Source: Mesorhizobium alhagi CCNWXJ12-2
GTDB lineage: Bacteria > Pseudomonadota > Alphaproteobacteria > Rhizobiales > Rhizobiaceae
Direction: 5' to 3'
Assembly: GCF_000236565.1 (NCBI RefSeq)
Contig: NZ_AHAM01000181.1
Span: 1-47,084 of the forward strand
DNA length: 47,084 nt
Position 1 is the first letter of the stretch. Each line of letters opens with the position of its first letter. Below, one piece after another: positions 39,419-47,084 of the stretch. The notes beneath the pieces are model-generated. The model made no database searches. It was not told the origin of the DNA and saw only the letters and a program-made list of their open reading frames with translations. The position numbers and the translations under genes are program-made.

Positions 39419-41794
39419 ATGAAGGCAGTTACGAAGTTTTTGAGCGCCGCTTCCGCGGTGGCTGTGTCTGCTGCTCTGGCAGTTCCTGGCGCAGCCGTTT
39501 TGCAGTTTGCATCAGTTTCGATGGCCGAGGCGGCGGTTGTCAGCAGCATTGACGTGCGTGGTAGTCAGCGTGTCGACGCCGAAACCATCCGCAATTATCT
39601 CTCCATCAGCCCCGGCAGGTCGTTTTCCAACGCCGACATCGACGAGGCCGTGAAGCGCCTGTTCGGCACGGGCCTGTTCTCCGACGTTCGCATCAACCAG
39701 GTCGGCTCGACGCTGGTGGTGCAGGTTTCCGAGTATCAGGTCGTCAATCAGGTCCTTTTCCAGGGCAACAAGAAGATCAAGGACGCGCAGCTCGCAGGCA
39801 CTGTCCAGCTCAAGCCGCGCGGCACGTTCTCGCCCGCCTCGCTGGAATCGGATGCGGAGGCGATTCGCGCAGCCTACCAGCGCATTGGCCGCAACGACGC
39901 CACCGTCACCCCGAAGACGATCGACCTCGGCGATAACCGCGTCAACGTCGTCTTCGAGATCAATGAAGGCGACCGCACCAAGATCGCCTCGATCAATTTC
40001 ACCGGCAACAACGCCTTCAGCGACCGCCGGCTCTCCGACGTCATCGCCACCAAGCGCTCGACCATTCTGTCGTTCCTGCTGCGCGACGACATCTATGACG
40101 AGGAGCGCCTGCGCGCGGACGAGGAAGCGCTGCGCCGCTTCTACTACAACCGCGGCTATGCCGATTTCCAGGTCGTCTCGGCCTTCGGTGAGCTCAACGA
40201 AGCAACCAACGAATACACCGTCTCGATCACGGTGGATGAAGGCGAGCGCTACACCTTCGGCGACGTGAGCGTCGAGAGCTCGATTGCGGGCGTCAATGGC
40301 GAATCGCTGCGTTCGCTGGTCGAAACCAGCCCCGGTTCGGTCTACAGCGCCAAGGATGTCGAAGATTCCATCATCGCCCTTACCGAGCATGTTGCCGGTC
40401 TCGGTTATGCTTTCGCGCAGGTCACGCCGCGCGGCGACCGTAATTTCGAGAACCGCACCATTTCGGTGGTCTATACGGTTGATCAGGGTCCGAGAACCTA
40501 TGTCGAACGCATCGAGATTCGCGGCAACACCCGCACGCGCGACTATGTCATTCGCCGCGAGTTCGACGTCAGCGAAGGCGATGCATTCAACCAGGTGCTG
40601 ATCCAGCGCGCGAAGAGGCGGCTCGAAGCCCTTAATTACTTTGAGCGAGTCGAGATCGCGACCGCCCCCGGCTCGGAGCCGGACCAGGTTGTGCTGGTCG
40701 TCGACGTTCTTGAGAAATCGACCGGCGAATTCTCGATCGGCGCCGGCTATACGACGGGCGGCTCGACGCCCGGACCCTCGATCGAAGGCGCGATCACCGA
40801 GCGCAACTTCCTCGGCCGCGGCCAGTTCATCCGGCTTTCGGCTGGCGGCGGCAAGGATTCGCGCGATTTCATGCTGTCCTTCACCGAGCCCTACTTCCTC
40901 GGCCGGCGCATCGCGGCGGGCTTCGATGTCTTCCGCCAGACCCGCCGCTACGACGATTATGAAAGCGAACTGACCGGCGCGACCGTGCGCTTCGGCCTTC
41001 CCATCACCGAGAACATCAGCACGCAACTGGCGTACAACTTCACGCAGGAAGAGTACGAGTACCGGGAAAGCTGCGACGAGGACGGCAACGGCGTTCCTGA
41101 TGCTGATTGCGATGTCTCGGAAGCCATTATCGATGGCATCGAGAACAGCCCATGGAACAAATCTTCAGTTTCGGGCACGCTTCTCTACAACACCATCGAT
41201 GACGTAAAGAACCCGCATGCGGGTATCTATGCGACCTTTACCACTGAGGTAGCCGGCCTTGGCGGCGATGCAGAATACGTAAAACTGACGGGGCGTGGCA
41301 GTTATTATCATACTCTCTCGGAAGAGATGGACGTTGTCGGCCTAGTTAGCGTCGGCGGCGGCCATATCACCGGCTTCGGCTCGGAAAGCGACCTTCGAAT
41401 TTTCGATCACTTCAAGAGCAACGACCGCATGATCCGGGGTTTCGAGTTCGACGGTATCGGACCTTACGACGCCGACACGAAGGATCACCTCGGCGGCACG
41501 ACCTACTTCAACGCTTCAGTCGAGGCGCAATTCCCGGTCCCGGTCGTCCCGGAAAGCTTCGGCCTTCGCGGTGCGGTATTCGCTGACGCCGCGACGCTGT
41601 ACGGCAACGACATCCGGGAGGAGGCTGGTCTGACGATCACCGGCACCGGTATGGAGTGGCGCGCTTCGGTTGGCGCCGGCCTGATCTGGGCGTCGCCCTT
41701 CGGTCCGTTGCGCATCGATTACGCGGTTCCGGTCGTCAAGGAAGACAACGACGAGGAACAGAACTTCAATTTCGGTATTTCGACCCGCTTCTGA
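39419..41794 (+). CDS. bamA: Outer membrane protein assembly factor BamA
   Basis: A 791-residue outer-membrane barrel with five periplasmic POTRA repeats that inserts other outer-membrane proteins. The signal peptide is about 1-35 (LSAASAVAVSAALAVPGAA). POTRA1 opens VVSSIDVRGSQRVDAETIRNYLSISPGR; the barrel starts near GEFSIGAGYTTGG and the chain ends in Phe (NFGISTRF), as Bam-assembled barrels do. ATG 39419 starts the signal peptide; the longer frame from 39353 would mask it. The lipid A genes follow directly. Confidence 0.97.
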   Translation: MKAVTKFLSAASAVAVSAALAVPGAAVLQFASVSMAEAAVVSSIDVRGSQRVDAETIRNYLSISPGRSFSNADIDEAVKRLFGTGLFSDVRINQVGSTLVVQVSEYQVVNQVLFQGNKKIKDAQLAGTVQLKPRGTFSPASLESDAEAIRAAYQRIGRNDATVTPKTIDLGDNRVNVVFEINEGDRTKIASINFTGNNAFSDRRLSDVIATKRSTILSFLLRDDIYDEERLRADEEALRRFYYNRGYADFQVVSAFGELNEATNEYTVSITVDEGERYTFGDVSVESSIAGVNGESLRSLVETSPGSVYSAKDVEDSIIALTEHVAGLGYAFAQVTPRGDRNFENRTISVVYTVDQGPRTYVERIEIRGNTRTRDYVIRREFDVSEGDAFNQVLIQRAKRRLEALNYFERVEIATAPGSEPDQVVLVVDVLEKSTGEFSIGAGYTTGGSTPGPSIEGAITERNFLGRGQFIRLSAGGGKDSRDFMLSFTEPYFLGRRIAAGFDVFRQTRRYDDYESELTGATVRFGLPITENISTQLAYNFTQEEYEYRESCDEDGNGVPDADCDVSEAIIDGIENSPWNKSSVSGTLLYNTIDDVKNPHAGIYATFTTEVAGLGGDAEYVKLTGRGSYYHTLSEEMDVVGLVSVGGGHITGFGSESDLRIFDHFKSNDRMIRGFEFDGIGPYDADTKDHLGGTTYFNASVEAQFPVPVVPESFGLRGAVFADAATLYGNDIREEAGLTITGTGMEWRASVGAGLIWASPFGPLRIDYAVPVVKEDNDEEQNFNFGISTRF

Positions 41795-41809
41795 TTGGTT
41801 GGAACCATG

Positions 41810-41834
41810 CTTCCGGGCCTGGATGGCCCGGAAG
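41810..41834 (+). other. Hairpin between bamA and lpxD, just before the lpxD ribosome site
   Basis: CTTCCGGGCC (41810-41819) pairs perfectly with GGCCCGGAAG (41825-41834) across TGGAT, and AAAAGG, the lpxD ribosome site, follows at once. It has no T-run, so it may act on lpxD translation or mRNA ends rather than as a terminator. Confidence 0.55.
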
Positions 41835-41845
41835 AAAAGGCTTGC

Positions 41846-42904
41846 ATGTCAGACCCGGTCTTCTTCGTGCCGTCACGACGCTATTCGGCGGGCGAGATCG
41901 CAAGCCTTACCGGCGCCGAACTTGTTGACGGCGCCCATTCCGCAACCGTCATTTCGACCATCGCGTCGGCCGCCACCGGCGGCGAGGGCGCGCTTGTCTT
42001 CGTCGAAGGCAAGCGCAATGCTTCGCTGCTCGACAAGTTGAACGCTGCGGCGGTTTTGGTCACGCCTGACATAGCCGGGCGCGCGCCTTCCGGCGTCGCC
42101 GTGCTGGTCACGCCTACACCGCAGCGGGCCTTCGCCATGGTCGGCCGCCTTCTTTATCCCGATGCGGCAACACCCGGCGCGATAACCGGCGAAACCGGCA
42201 TCTCGCCCGCCGCGCATGTCGACCCGACGGCGCATCTCGAAGCCGGCGTCGTCGTGGAAGCCGGCGCGGTGATCGGGGCAGGGGTCGCGATCGGAGCCGG
42301 CACCATTATCGCGCCGAATGCCGTGATAGGCCGCAATTCGCAGATCGGCCGCAACGCCTATGTCGGGCCCAACGCCACCGTCCAGTATGCGCTGATCGGC
42401 AACCACGTCATCATCCATGCCGGCGCAAAGATCGGCCAGGACGGCTTCGGCTTCGTCGCGGGCCGCGGCGGACCTGAGCGCATTCCGCAGATCGGCCGCG
42501 TGATCATCCAGGACAATGTTGAGGTCGGAGCAAACTCCACCATCGACCGCGGCGCGATGGCCGATACCGTCATCGGCGAGAACACCAAGATCGACAACCT
42601 TGTCCAGATCGCCCACAACGTCCGCATCGGCCGCGGTTGCATCATTGCCGGCCTGACGGGCATTTCCGGCTCAGTCACCATCGGCGACAACGTCCTGATG
42701 GGCGGCGGCGTCGGACTGGCCGACCATGTGGTGATCGGCGACAGGGCGCAGCTTGCGGCGCGCAGCGGGTTCATGCATGACGTGCCGGCCGGCGAAGTCT
42801 GGGCCGGCTATCCGGCGAAGCCGATGAAGGAAGCCATGCGCGAGTTCGCCATGATACGCAGACTGGCCCAGGCCAGGCCGAAAAAAGGTGATGATAATGG
42901 CTGA
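41846..42904 (+). CDS. lpxD: UDP-3-O-acylglucosamine N-acyltransferase
   Basis: A 352-residue left-handed beta-helix enzyme that adds the second 3-hydroxyacyl chain in lipid A synthesis. It shows the hexapeptide repeats ([11 protein letters not shown]-like [39 protein letters not shown]) and the catalytic His in [13 protein letters not shown]-terminal uridine-binding region opens [16 protein letters not shown]. Overlaps fabZ by eight bases. Confidence 0.97.
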   Translation: MSDPVFFVPSRRYSAGEIASLTGAELVDGAHSATVISTIASAATGGEGALVFVEGKRNASLLDKLNAAAVLVTPDIAGRAPSGVAVLVTPTPQRAFAMVGRLLYPDAATPGAITGETGISPAAHVDPTAHLEAGVVVEAGAVIGAGVAIGAGTIIAPNAVIGRNSQIGRNAYVGPNATVQYALIGNHVIIHAGAKIGQDGFGFVAGRGGPERIPQIGRVIIQDNVEVGANSTIDRGAMADTVIGENTKIDNLVQIAHNVRIGRGCIIAGLTGISGSVTIGDNVLMGGGVGLADHVVIGDRAQLAARSGFMHDVPAGEVWAGYPAKPMKEAMREFAMIRRLAQARPKKGDDNG

Positions 42905-43364
42905 TACGATGCCGGCGACGCTCGATACCGTCGATATTCTCGGCCTGATGAAACTTCTGCCGCATCGTTACCCGTTCCTGCTGGTCGACAAGATCATCGA
43001 GATCGATGAAGACAATTCGGCGATCGGCATCAAGAACGTCACCATCAACGAGCCACATTTCCAGGGCCATTTTCCCGAGCAGCCGGTCATGCCCGGCGTC
43101 CTCATCGTCGAGGCGATGGCGCAGACCGCCGGCGCCATCTGCATCCGCAGCCAGAATACCGACAAGCCGTCGCTGGTCTATTTCATGACCATCGACAACG
43201 CCAAGTTCCGCCGTCCGGTCGTGCCGGGCGACCGCCTTGAAATCCACGTAAAGAAGCTCAAGAAACGCGGCAATATCTGGCGCTTCGCCTGCGAGGCCAT
43301 GGTCGACGGGGCGAAAGCCGCTGAAGCCGAAATCTCGGCGATGATGTCGCCGCCGGTAGCCTGA
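42897..43364 (+). CDS. fabZ: 3-hydroxyacyl-ACP dehydratase FabZ
   Basis: A 155-residue hotdog-fold enzyme that dehydrates 3-hydroxyacyl-ACP in fatty-acid synthesis, drawing on the same pool that LpxA and LpxD use. The catalytic His and Glu lie in [19 protein letters not shown]; the opening [14 protein letters not shown] is canonical. ATG 42897 is best spaced from AAAAGG; ATG 42891 is too close. Placed between lpxD and lpxA as usual. Confidence 0.97.
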   Translation: MADTMPATLDTVDILGLMKLLPHRYPFLLVDKIIEIDEDNSAIGIKNVTINEPHFQGHFPEQPVMPGVLIVEAMAQTAGAICIRSQNTDKPSLVYFMTIDNAKFRRPVVPGDRLEIHVKKLKKRGNIWRFACEAMVDGAKAAEAEISAMMSPPVA

Positions 43365-43379
43365 CGCGGAAAAGACTTG

Positions 43380-44210
43380 ATGACAGACGTTTCCATCCAT
43401 CCCTCGGCCGTGGTCGAGCCGGGCGCCAAGATTGCGGCAGGCGCCGCCGTCGGACCGCTTTGCCATGTCGGCGAGGATGCTGTGATCGGCGCGGGCACGC
43501 GCCTCGTCAGCCATGTCACGGTGATCGGCGCGACAACGATCGGCGAAAACTGCGTCGTCTATCCCCAAGCGGTGCTTGGCGGCCCGCCGCAGAATACCGG
43601 TCACAAGGGCGGGCGCACGACGCTGACCATCGGCGACAATTGCACCATCCGCGAATTCGTCACCATGCACACCGGCACCGACAATGCGCGCGGCGCGACC
43701 ATTGTTGGGAACAATGGCAATTTCCTCGCCTATTCGCATGTCGCGCATGACTGCACCGTCGGCAATAACGTCACGCTGACCAACGGCGCGACGCTAGGCG
43801 GCCACTGCGAGATCGGCGACAACGTCGCGATAGGCGGCTTGAGCGCCGTCCACCAGTTCGTCCGCATCGGTCACAACGCCTTCCTGGCCGGCGGCTCGAT
43901 GCTGGTCGGCGACCTGATCCCCTACGCCATCGCCATGGGCAATCGCGCCAAACTGCGCGGATTGAACGTCGTCGGGCTGAAGCGCTCCGGCATGTCGCGG
44001 GCCGAAATCCTGGCGCTGCGGCGCGCCTACCGCACCATCTTCGACCCGGCGCGTCCGGTCGCCGAAAATGTCGAGATCGCCCGCGTCGAATTCGCCGATT
44101 CCCCCGCAGCGATGAAGATCGTCGACTTTATCGGCGCGCGCGGCAAGCGCCACTACGCCGTGCCGCCGCTGAAGGCCGGGGCCGATGACGCCGACGATGA
44201 CGAGAGCTGA
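43380..44210 (+). CDS. lpxA: UDP-N-acetylglucosamine acyltransferase
   Basis: A 276-residue left-handed beta-helix acyltransferase for the first step of lipid A. It opens VSIHPSAVVEPGAKIAAGAAVGP; the catalytic His is in FLAYSHVAHDCTVG. The C-terminal helical part is complete (VGLKRSGMSRAEILALRRAY). GGAA lies upstream of ATG 43380. Overlaps lpxI by 26 bases. Confidence 0.97.
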   Translation: MTDVSIHPSAVVEPGAKIAAGAAVGPLCHVGEDAVIGAGTRLVSHVTVIGATTIGENCVVYPQAVLGGPPQNTGHKGGRTTLTIGDNCTIREFVTMHTGTDNARGATIVGNNGNFLAYSHVAHDCTVGNNVTLTNGATLGGHCEIGDNVAIGGLSAVHQFVRIGHNAFLAGGSMLVGDLIPYAIAMGNRAKLRGLNVVGLKRSGMSRAEILALRRAYRTIFDPARPVAENVEIARVEFADSPAAMKIVDFIGARGKRHYAVPPLKAGADDADDDES

Positions 44211-45087
44211 CGCGGAACGCCGCATCAAACTTGGAGCCGGCGACAGGGTCGCCGTAGTCGCCGGCAGCGGCAGGTTGCCCGTCAACGTCGCCGAGGGCCT
44301 CGCCGAGGCCGGCCACTCGCCTTTCATCGTGATGCTGGCCGGCGAGGCGGACGACGATCCGAAACTGGCGTCCTTCGAGCATGACAGGCTGGCGCTGGAA
44401 GAGATCGGCTCTCTAGTGCCGCTCCTGAAGCGCCACAAAATCACCCACGTCGTGCTCGCGGGCGGGGTAGGCCGCCGCCCGCACTGGCGGCAAATCCGGC
44501 CGACCTTCGCCTTGTTTCGCATCTTGCCGAAGATCCTGATGGCGCTGGCGCGCGGCGATGACGGGTTGCTCAGGGTCATTATCGGCGAGATCGAAGCTGA
44601 AGGCTTCAAGGTGGTCGGCGCTCACGAAATCGTTCCGGACCTGCTCGCGTCCGAAGGGCCGATGACTCACGCCAGGCCGCAAAAAGGTGATCTGGCCGAC
44701 CTTGACGCTGCACTCGCTGCCGCCCGCGCCATCGGTGCGCTCGATATCGGCCAGGCGGCGGTGGCGATCGGCGGCCGGGTGGTGGCGCTGGAGGGCGTGG
44801 AAGGAACGGACGGGCTGCTCCAGCGGGTGAAGGAACTGCGCCATCACGGCCGCGTCGGCGGCAGGAAGCGCGGCGTTCTCGTCAAATGCGCCAAGCCCGG
44901 CCAGGAATTGCGCGCCGACCTTCCGGGGATCGGCCCGGCCACAGTCGATGCCGCCCACGCCGCAGGCCTTGCCGGCATTGGCGTCGAAGCCGGCCACTCG
45001 CTGGTGCTGGATTTTGGCGAGACGGTCAAACGCGCCGATGCGCTCGGCTTGTTCGTGGTCGGCCTGCAGGCGGGCGGCGCACAATGA
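44185..45087 (+). CDS. lpxI: UDP-2,3-diacylglucosamine pyrophosphatase LpxI
   Basis: A 300-residue DUF1009 enzyme that splits UDP-diacylglucosamine to lipid X and UMP, the alphaproteobacterial replacement of LpxH. Marks are VAVVAGSGRLPVNVAEGL, HVVLAGGVGRRP, and GPATVDAAHAAGLAGIGVEAG. ATG 44185 or ATG 44197 could be the start; I keep the longer. Its stop overlaps lpxB as ATGA. Confidence 0.95.
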   Translation: MTPTMTRADAERRIKLGAGDRVAVVAGSGRLPVNVAEGLAEAGHSPFIVMLAGEADDDPKLASFEHDRLALEEIGSLVPLLKRHKITHVVLAGGVGRRPHWRQIRPTFALFRILPKILMALARGDDGLLRVIIGEIEAEGFKVVGAHEIVPDLLASEGPMTHARPQKGDLADLDAALAAARAIGALDIGQAAVAIGGRVVALEGVEGTDGLLQRVKELRHHGRVGGRKRGVLVKCAKPGQELRADLPGIGPATVDAAHAAGLAGIGVEAGHSLVLDFGETVKRADALGLFVVGLQAGGAQ

Positions 45088-46253
45088 GCGAGACCAGCCC
45101 ACTCAAGATCGCCATCATAGCCGGCGAGGAATCCGGCGATCTATTGGGCGCAGACATCGTGCGCGCGCTGCAGCGCCTCACCGGCCGCGAAGTCCGGCTT
45201 GTCGGGACAGGCGGCCGGCATCTTCAGGAACTCGGCCTTTCGCCGCTGTTCGATGCGAGCGAAATCGCGCTGATGGGCGTCAGCGCCATCCTGCGCGACC
45301 TGCCGCGGCTGATCCGCCGCATCGGCCAGACAGCAAGCGCTGTCGTTTCCGAAAAACCCGACTGCCTGATCACCATAGACAGCCCGGATTTCACGCTGCG
45401 CGTCGCCAGGAAAGTGCGAGCGCAGGATCCCTCCATCCCGATTGTTCATTACGTCTGCCCGAGCGTCTGGGCCTGGCGGCCGGGCAGGGCGCCGGCAATG
45501 CGGCCGCACGTCGATCATATTCTTTGCCTTCTGCCTTTCGAGGCGGCGGAACTGCAGCGTCTCGGCGGCCCGCCCGGAACCTATGTCGGCCATCGCCTGA
45601 CCCAGGACGAGGGCGTGAAGCTGGCAAGCTCGATGCAGGGTGCGCAGCGCGACTTGTCCGGTGATCGTGAGAAGACGCTGCTCCTACTTCCCGGCTCTCG
45701 CAAGGGCGAGGTCAGGAGCCACATCGGCGTTTTCGGCGAAACCGTTTCAGTGCTGCGTTCACGCGGCCACAGCATGCGCCTGCTTTTGCCGACAGTGCCG
45801 CACGTCGCCGGCACTATCGAAGCCGCGGTCTCCGGTTGGGCCGAGAAGCCCGAGATCATTCTCGACCAGGCGCGCAAATGGCAGGCATTCGGCGAGGCCG
45901 ACGCGGCGCTGATCGCCTCGGGAACGGTCTCGCTGGAACTGGCGCTGGCCGGTGTCCCCTCCGTGTCGAGCTACCGGCTCGACCCGGTCGCGCGGCTCAT
46001 CCAGGGGCTCGTCACCGTCTGGTCCGCGCTCCTGCCCAATCTCATAGCCGACCGGCCGATCGTCCCGGAATTCTACAACCAGTATGTCCGGCCCGAGAAC
46101 TTGGCACGCCACATCGAGGCGCTGTGGGCCGACACCGCGCTCAGGGCCTGGCAGAAGGACGGCTTCGCCGAAGTCGCATCGCGCATGCGCACCGACCGCC
46201 CATCAGGCGAAATCGCAGCGGAAGTCGTGCTCCGCCACATCGAGAAACATTAG
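45084..46253 (+). CDS. lpxB: Lipid A disaccharide synthase
   Basis: A 389-residue GT19 glycosyltransferase that joins lipid X and UDP-diacylglucosamine to the lipid A disaccharide at the inner membrane. Marks: IAIIAGEESGDLLGADIV, YVCPSVWAWRPGRAPAM, YVGHRLTQDE and LLLLPGSRKGEV, then ASGTVSLELALAGVPSVSSYRLDP. ATG 45084 overlaps the lpxI stop. It ends the superoperon. Confidence 0.97.
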   Translation: MSETSPLKIAIIAGEESGDLLGADIVRALQRLTGREVRLVGTGGRHLQELGLSPLFDASEIALMGVSAILRDLPRLIRRIGQTASAVVSEKPDCLITIDSPDFTLRVARKVRAQDPSIPIVHYVCPSVWAWRPGRAPAMRPHVDHILCLLPFEAAELQRLGGPPGTYVGHRLTQDEGVKLASSMQGAQRDLSGDREKTLLLLPGSRKGEVRSHIGVFGETVSVLRSRGHSMRLLLPTVPHVAGTIEAAVSGWAEKPEIILDQARKWQAFGEADAALIASGTVSLELALAGVPSVSSYRLDPVARLIQGLVTVWSALLPNLIADRPIVPEFYNQYVRPENLARHIEALWADTALRAWQKDGFAEVASRMRTDRPSGEIAAEVVLRHIEKH

Positions 46254-46268
46254 GCCGGCCGCATGGTA

Positions 46269-46290
46269 CGCGGCTACTTTTCCAGCCGCG
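46269..46290 (+). terminator. Weak hairpin after lpxB, possible terminator
   Basis: CGCGGCT (46269-46275) pairs perfectly with AGCCGCG (46284-46290). No T-run follows, so Rho-dependent ending or an mRNA 3' hairpin is as likely. It stands in the gap between convergent lpxB and the AlkD-like gene. Confidence 0.3.
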
Positions 46291-46388
46291 CCAGTAGCGA
46301 CGATATATCCCGGCGCCTGCCGCCCATCGCCTGCCTCGAGGCGCCGTTTGTACTCAATCGCTGCGCTTCTTGCTTTCCAGCCGCGCCA
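46278..46388 (-). repeat. 15-bp direct repeat at the 3' end of the AlkD-like gene
   Basis: TTTCCAGCCGCGCCA occurs at 46279-46293 and at 46374-46388. The second copy codes LARLESK near the C-terminus of the AlkD-like protein; the first, 60 bases past the stop, would code LLARLEK then a stop in another frame. It may be a duplicated gene end. Confidence 0.4.
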
Positions 46389-47064
46389 AAGTCTTTGCGT
46401 CGGTCAATTCCTTGACGGCGCCCCTGCCAATCCAGCGCGCCGTCTTGTCCGGCGAGGCGGCGAGCTTTTCTGCCAGCGCAACGGCTGGCGCGTGAAGCGC
46501 GAGCGAGCGCTTGCCGATGCAACGCAGCGCCCAATTGACGGCTTTCTTCACGAAGTTGCGTTCGTCCGCGGCGTGAACCTCAATCAATCGCAGGAAATGG
46601 AGAAAGGTGGCGTCGGGCTCTTTTTTCCGGTGAACGACTGACCAGGCAATCATGGCAAAGGCCGTGCGCCGAACGAATTCGCGCTCGTCGGCAGCGAACT
46701 CATCGATCAGTTCCCGCCAGTGATCCGTGTCCACGAACAGGTCCGACACGCCGTCGACGATGTCCCAGGAATCGAACGAGGCCGCCCAAGCCCTTGCATC
46801 GTCTACGGTAAGCCGCTTGGGGTCGGCGGTGACGGAAGCGATGAACTGCGCCTCCGTGATGCCGCTCGCCCAAAGCTCGAAGGCGCGTTCGTGGTTGCGC
46901 CTGATCTTTCTGGCGATCTGCCGTTGCACGCCATGCGGGATGCCGAGCGCGCGATCGATCCTGATGCCGTACCGCAGCATGCCACGACGGTTCTCCTCCG
47001 AACCGATCGAGCGCAGGTGAGCAAGGACTTCCTCAGCGCTGGAACCGGGCGAAAGTTCAGCCAT
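46354..47064 (-). CDS. DNA alkylation repair protein (AlkD-like HEAT repeats)
   Basis: A 236-residue all-helical HEAT-repeat protein of the DNA alkylation repair glycosylase family. The opening SSAEEVLAHLRSIGSEENRRGMLRYGIRIDRALGIP, then SWDIVDGVSDLFV and HFLRLIEVHAADERNFVKKAVNWALRCIGKRS, are typical AlkD-type repeats with the Trp and Asp of the active-site face. It excises bulky or cationic alkyl bases. ATG 47064 has no strong ribosome site; the upstream region lies outside the window. Convergent with lpxB. Confidence 0.9.
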   Translation of the reverse strand: MAELSPGSSAEEVLAHLRSIGSEENRRGMLRYGIRIDRALGIPHGVQRQIARKIRRNHERAFELWASGITEAQFIASVTADPKRLTVDDARAWAASFDSWDIVDGVSDLFVDTDHWRELIDEFAADEREFVRRTAFAMIAWSVVHRKKEPDATFLHFLRLIEVHAADERNFVKKAVNWALRCIGKRSLALHAPAVALAEKLAASPDKTARWIGRGAVKELTDAKTLARLESKKRSD

Positions 47065-47084
47065 CGGCGGGCGCCTATTTTTCC

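Noticed and set aside
39512-41026. A 504-codon open frame opposite bamA
   Set aside because: Antisense shadow of the POTRA region; composition is Ala/Asp/Arg-biased and it has no recognisable domain.
41190-41500. Slightly more AT-rich stretch in the bamA barrel as a transferred segment
   Set aside because: Change is mild, the frame and barrel pattern continue, and barrel loops vary naturally.
1-47084. CRISPR arrays, insertion sequences, prophage, tRNA and rRNA genes
   Set aside because: I saw no regular spaced repeats, transposase or integrase genes, and no recognisable tRNA or rRNA sequence; a dedicated tRNA or CRISPR scan was not run.

Overview
The window is a GC-rich, gene-dense stretch of an alphaproteobacterial chromosome. 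Gene order and protein sequences point to the Rhizobiales, most like Mesorhizobium or a close Phyllobacteriaceae relative. Supporting signs are the run rpsB-tsf-pyrH-frr-uppS-cdsA-rseP-bamA-lpxD-fabZ-lpxA-lpxI-lpxB, LpxI instead of LpxH, an EipB (DUF1849) envelope protein, a phasin, ClpS next to ClpA, and many GTG/TTG starts. The genus is inferred from remembered family sequences, not from a search. I saw no rRNA or tRNA gene, CRISPR array, insertion sequence or prophage, and no gene-free stretch longer than about 300 bases.

Layout. 1-2931: 3' end of a DEAD-box RNA helicase, a strong terminator, an MFS permease and a convergent membrane-anchored alpha/beta hydrolase. 3075-5803: an ArsR-controlled five-gene cluster (ArsR, SRPBCC, transglutaminase-like, GFA, DoxX) with a readable promoter and tandem operator. 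5934-9512: AidB, a convergent AEC permease and a coupled pair of small membrane proteins. 9479-13167: RuvX, a UPF0173 hydrolase, and gatC and gatA with a GNAT gene wedged between them. 13200-18946: YdcF-like protein, DUF599 protein, a tiny membrane protein, L-serine dehydratase, dodecin, DUF1489, and a VWA plus membrane J-protein pair. 18994-24125: a SPOR-tailed DacA-type carboxypeptidase, a phasin, clpS-clpA. 24132-27225: an Lrp regulator facing an EamA exporter, then AzlC/AzlD and an ACT protein, which looks like amino-acid efflux. 27235-30186: a minus-strand run RidA, GDPD, FemAB-like, HIT. 30322-32877: EipB, DUF4031, acyltransferase. 32944-46253: the translation, phospholipid, outer-membrane and lipid A superoperon. 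46354-47064: an AlkD-like protein.

How the genes work together. The right third makes the envelope: UppS supplies the undecaprenyl carrier, CdsA CDP-diacylglycerol, RseP cleaves membrane proteins, BamA inserts outer-membrane proteins, and LpxD/FabZ/LpxA/LpxI/LpxB make the lipid A disaccharide. EipB and DacA add to envelope upkeep. dxr, often found between cdsA and rseP in related genomes, is absent.

The most interesting items are: (i) a 21-bp dyad found twice, each copy about 80 bases upstream of a minus-strand envelope gene (DUF599 and dacA), with a compensatory base change; (ii) an overlapping VWA/J-protein pair whose J domain resembles mitochondrial Pam18/Tim14; (iii) the ArsR promoter with two abutting 16-bp operators; (iv) a net insertion of about 28 residues in GatA beside its catalytic serines; (v) TGC-rich palindromes inside the phasin promoter.
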